From assembly GCA_038327685.1 (NCBI GenBank), contig JBBQLH010000066.1, forward strand, positions 1-24,131: a stretch of 24,131 nucleotides of DNA. The letters are read 5' to 3'. The notes under the pieces were generated by a model. It was not told where the DNA came from and did no database searches. It was given only the letters and a program-made list of their open reading frames with translations. Shown one piece after another: positions 22,364-24,131 of the stretch (the first letter of the stretch is position 1; each line of letters opens with the position of its first letter). A program made the position numbers and the translations under genes. This stretch comes from DASQFQ01 sp038327685 (GTDB lineage Bacteria; Actinomycetota; Thermoleophilia; Solirubrobacterales; Solirubrobacteraceae).

Positions 22364-23572
22364 CTAGGTCTCCGCGGCGGCCCGCTCGAGCTGGGCGCGG
22401 ACGTCGCCCGTCACGGCGTCGGCATGGCCGGGCCACGCGACCGACGGCTCGAGCGCCGCGACCTTGCGGATCGAGGCGCGCGCCTGCTCGGTGTCGAGGT
22501 TGAAGCCGTAGAGCGGCACCCGCGGCGCGCCGTGGCGGCCGGTGCCGGGGTCGACCGTGTAGAAGCAGTCCGTGGTCAGCGCCACGCGGTCGGACTCGCG
22601 GAACAGCGCGATCATCCCGGGCGCGTGGCCGGGGATGTGCACGACGCGGAAGCCCGAGACGTCCTCGCCCTCCTCGATGGTGCCGGCGATCGCGACCGGG
22701 CCGCCGTCCCACACCGGCAACAGCCGCGGGATCGTCCAGCGCGCGGGCAGGCTGACGTTCGAGAAGTCGAAGTAGTGCATACCGGCGTCGCCCTCGGCGT
22801 CGATGCGCTCCGCGGGGTGGCAGAACGTGGGCACCTGGAGACCGGGCGCCGCGCCGCGGTGATCGCCGTGGGAGTGACCGAGCACGATGCGGTTGAGGCC
22901 GCCGAGCGTCGAGGCGGCGGCGGCGAGGCCGGTCGACATCGCCTTGATGCCGGCGTCGAACATCGTCACGCCGCCGCCCTCGTCCTCGATCAGATAGACG
23001 TTCATCGACTTCAGTGGGAAGCCGCCGCGGACGAGCCAGACGCCCTCGGCCACGCGCTCCGGGGCGGCGCAGAGCGCGCGCCGGCGGAAGCTCGCCTGAC
23101 CGTTGAAGGCCCTGGCCATCCGCTGCTCGGCGTTCGAGCCGTGCGGGGGCAGCAGGCCGATCTGGCGCGCGAACGTCGTGCCGTCCGTGTAGGCGTCCTC
23201 GCGCACGATCTGCCCGTCGCGCAGCCGGAAGAGGTCGAGGCCCTCGAGCTCCAGCCGCGCGTAGGTCGGCTCGATGCCCTGGTAGCTGCCGGGCCCGGCA
23301 AACGTGCCGGTGGCCGACCACTTGACCGCGACCTGCTCGCCCTCGGCGATCAGCTCCTCGATCTGGAGGCGCATGTCGGGGGACGCGCCGAACAGCTCGG
23401 CCCAGTAGGCGCGCACGCCGTCGGGCCCGCTCGCGTCGGCCTGGCCGGCGACGTGGCAGTGCCCGTCGGGCGCCCAGGCCGCCGCGATGGCGTCGAGGTC
23501 GTGGCGCGCGAGCGCGTCGAAGTAGGCCGTCATCATGGCCTGCGGAGTCGTCTCGAGCTCGCCTGTGGCCAT
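22364..23572 (-). CDS. SnoaL-like domain fused to an MBL-fold hydrolase
   Basis: This 402-residue two-domain protein has residues ~8-140 as a SnoaL/NTF2-like domain (MMTAYFDALARHDLDAIAAA, WAPDGHCHV, VAVKWSATGTFAGP, GLDLFRLRDGQIVREDAYTD). Such domains bind small hydrophobic ligands or act as cyclases or isomerases. Residues ~170-402 are a metallo-beta-lactamase fold with HSHGDH at 233-238, VVHIPGHAPGMIALF, LTTDCFYTVD and AWPGHADAVTGD supplying the remaining ligands. The domain fusion suggests sequential binding and hydrolysis of one substrate, which is inference. The gene is the first of a three-gene minus-strand unit and head-to-head with another MBL gene, 24 bp between start codons. A TAACGT -10-like box is 6 nt upstream. 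Confidence 0.85.
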   Translation of the reverse strand: MATGELETTPQAMMTAYFDALARHDLDAIAAAWAPDGHCHVAGQADASGPDGVRAYWAELFGASPDMRLQIEELIAEGEQVAVKWSATGTFAGPGSYQGIEPTYARLELEGLDLFRLRDGQIVREDAYTDGTTFARQIGLLPPHGSNAEQRMARAFNGQASFRRRALCAAPERVAEGVWLVRGGFPLKSMNVYLIEDEGGGVTMFDAGIKAMSTGLAAAASTLGGLNRIVLGHSHGDHRGAAPGLQVPTFCHPAERIDAEGDAGMHYFDFSNVSLPARWTIPRLLPVWDGGPVAIAGTIEEGEDVSGFRVVHIPGHAPGMIALFRESDRVALTTDCFYTVDPGTGRHGAPRVPLYGFNLDTEQARASIRKVAALEPSVAWPGHADAVTGDVRAQLERAAAET

Positions 23573-23578
23573 GCCGGG

Positions 23579-23584
23579 ACGTTA
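23579..23584 (-). promoter_or_regulatory. Putative -10 element of the SnoaL-MBL gene (TAACGT)
   Basis: TAACGT on the minus strand ends 6 nt before the ATG at 23572. It shares its leading TA step (23583-23584) with the plus-strand TACCGT of the divergent gene. Confidence 0.45.
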
Positions 23585-23588
23585 CCGT
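23583..23588 (+). promoter_or_regulatory. Putative -10 element of the divergent MBL gene (TACCGT)
   Basis: TACCGT ends 8 nt before the ATG at 23597 and overlaps the minus-strand TAACGT by the central TA. Both boxes lie in a 24-bp spacer, which is too short for two separate ordinary promoters with leaders. Confidence 0.45.
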
Positions 23589-23596
23589 CCCGCCCC

Positions 23597-24131
23597 ATGC
23601 GCAAGCCGACCCGACCGCGGGAGGTGGGGCGCGGCGAGCGTGTGCTCCCCGGCGTCTGGCGGCTGCGCCTGCCACTGCCCTGGCCCGGCGTGCCCCACTG
23701 CAACGCCTGGGCCCTCGCCGCCGGGGACGGCATCGTGCTCGTCGACACCGGGATGCACGAGCCCGGCTCCCTCGCCCACCTCGAGCGCGCGCTCGCACAG
23801 GTGCGGCTGAAGCTCGAGCACGTCCGGCTCGTCGTCTGCACGCACGCGCACTCCGACCACTACGGGCAGGCGGCGCCGGTCCTCGAGCGCGCGGGCTGCG
23901 AGCTGTGGATGCACCCGAACCACGCGCACATGACGGAGGCGGCCGACGATCCGGAGGCCGCCCTCGCCCGCCGCGTCGAGGTGGCGCGGCAGAGCGGCGT
24001 GCCGGCCGAGCCGCTGCGCGAGTGGGCCGAGGGCCGCCGCGGCCAGGGCTACGGCATCGCGAAGATCGTCGTCCCCGACCGGGACCTCCTCCCCGGCGTG
24101 GAGGTGGAGTCGGACCTCGGGTCCTGGCGGG
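23597..24131 (+). CDS. MBL-fold metallo-hydrolase, C-terminus cut by window
   Basis: The first 178 residues of a metallo-beta-lactamase-fold hydrolase are visible and the frame is open at the right edge. WRLRLPLPWPGVPHCNAWAL and IVLVDTGMH form the usual first strands. The metal-binding motif HAHSDH is at residues 83-88, followed by YGQAAPVLERAGCELWMHPN. This resembles the family of MBL hydrolases with long C-terminal helical regions (lactonase or glyoxalase II-like). The substrate cannot be told. It faces the SnoaL-MBL gene across a 24-bp spacer and probably shares regulation with it. The start is chosen because of the adjacent TACCGT box and because longer versions would run into the divergent gene. 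Confidence 0.85.
   Translation, partial: MRKPTRPREVGRGERVLPGVWRLRLPLPWPGVPHCNAWALAAGDGIVLVDTGMHEPGSLAHLERALAQVRLKLEHVRLVVCTHAHSDHYGQAAPVLERAGCELWMHPNHAHMTEAADDPEAALARRVEVARQSGVPAEPLREWAEGRRGQGYGIAKIVVPDRDLLPGVEVESDLGSWR

Overview
The window is GC-rich chromosomal DNA, very densely coded, with few gaps longer than 150 bases between genes. I saw no tRNA, rRNA, CRISPR array, insertion sequence or phage gene. Gene content suggests a high-GC actinobacterium, most likely class Thermoleophilia (Solirubrobacterales relatives). The evidence is an actinobacterial-type fused 2-oxoglutarate dehydrogenase (Kgd/OdhA), a secreted delta-60-repeat protein with a basic C-terminal domain, GTG starts, and many start codons sitting just behind a -10-like hexamer. 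The assignment rests on recalled family features, not on a search.

Layout. Positions 1-4241 (minus): Nudix hydrolase, DUF3817 membrane protein, then a very large Kgd-type protein whose C-terminal end lies beyond the left edge. It carries two lipoyl domains, a peripheral-subunit-binding domain, an E2 catalytic domain and an E1 domain in one frame. Positions 4279-7646 (plus): a tight, overlapping four-gene unit of FAD-linked oxidase (alkyl-DHAP synthase-like), a small four-cysteine protein, an aldose-1-epimerase-like protein and ribose-5-phosphate isomerase A. A glycosyltransferase with an apparently shortened acceptor domain follows. Positions 8590-10901: a two-helix membrane protein (minus), msrA overlapping a cyclase/kynurenine-formamidase-family gene (plus), and a small pore-loop channel-like protein (minus).

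Positions 10934-11846 hold the decayed remnant of a secreted GH15 glucoamylase/glucodextranase. Positions 11885-14111 (minus): Ppx/GppA phosphatase behind a glyoxalase I gene, plus a short helix-hairpin-helix-like protein that looks internally deleted. Positions 14132-17651 (plus): an MBL-fold hydrolase, a Thr/Pro-tailed membrane protein, an ABC1/ADCK-type kinase and a VTT-domain (TVP38/DedA-like) membrane protein with no ordinary start codon. Positions 17587-20865 (minus): pyruvate kinase and the delta-60 repeat protein. Positions 20909-23572 (minus): M29 aminopeptidase, a small conserved protein, and a SnoaL-MBL fusion. That fusion is head-to-head with another MBL-fold gene that runs off the right edge.

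Functionally the region is mostly housekeeping: central carbon metabolism (Kgd, Pyk, RpiA, epimerase), detoxification and repair (GloA, MBL hydrolases, MsrA, Nudix) and envelope functions. I found no obvious defence or mobile system. The points most worth a second look are the self-lipoylated Kgd architecture and a recurrent TANNNT hexamer 6-11 nt before the start codon of at least eleven genes, which implies leaderless transcription. Others are two divergent -10 elements sharing one TA step, a channel-like protein with a non-K+ filter, and several genes between about 7.7 and 14.1 kb that appear to have lost internal segments.
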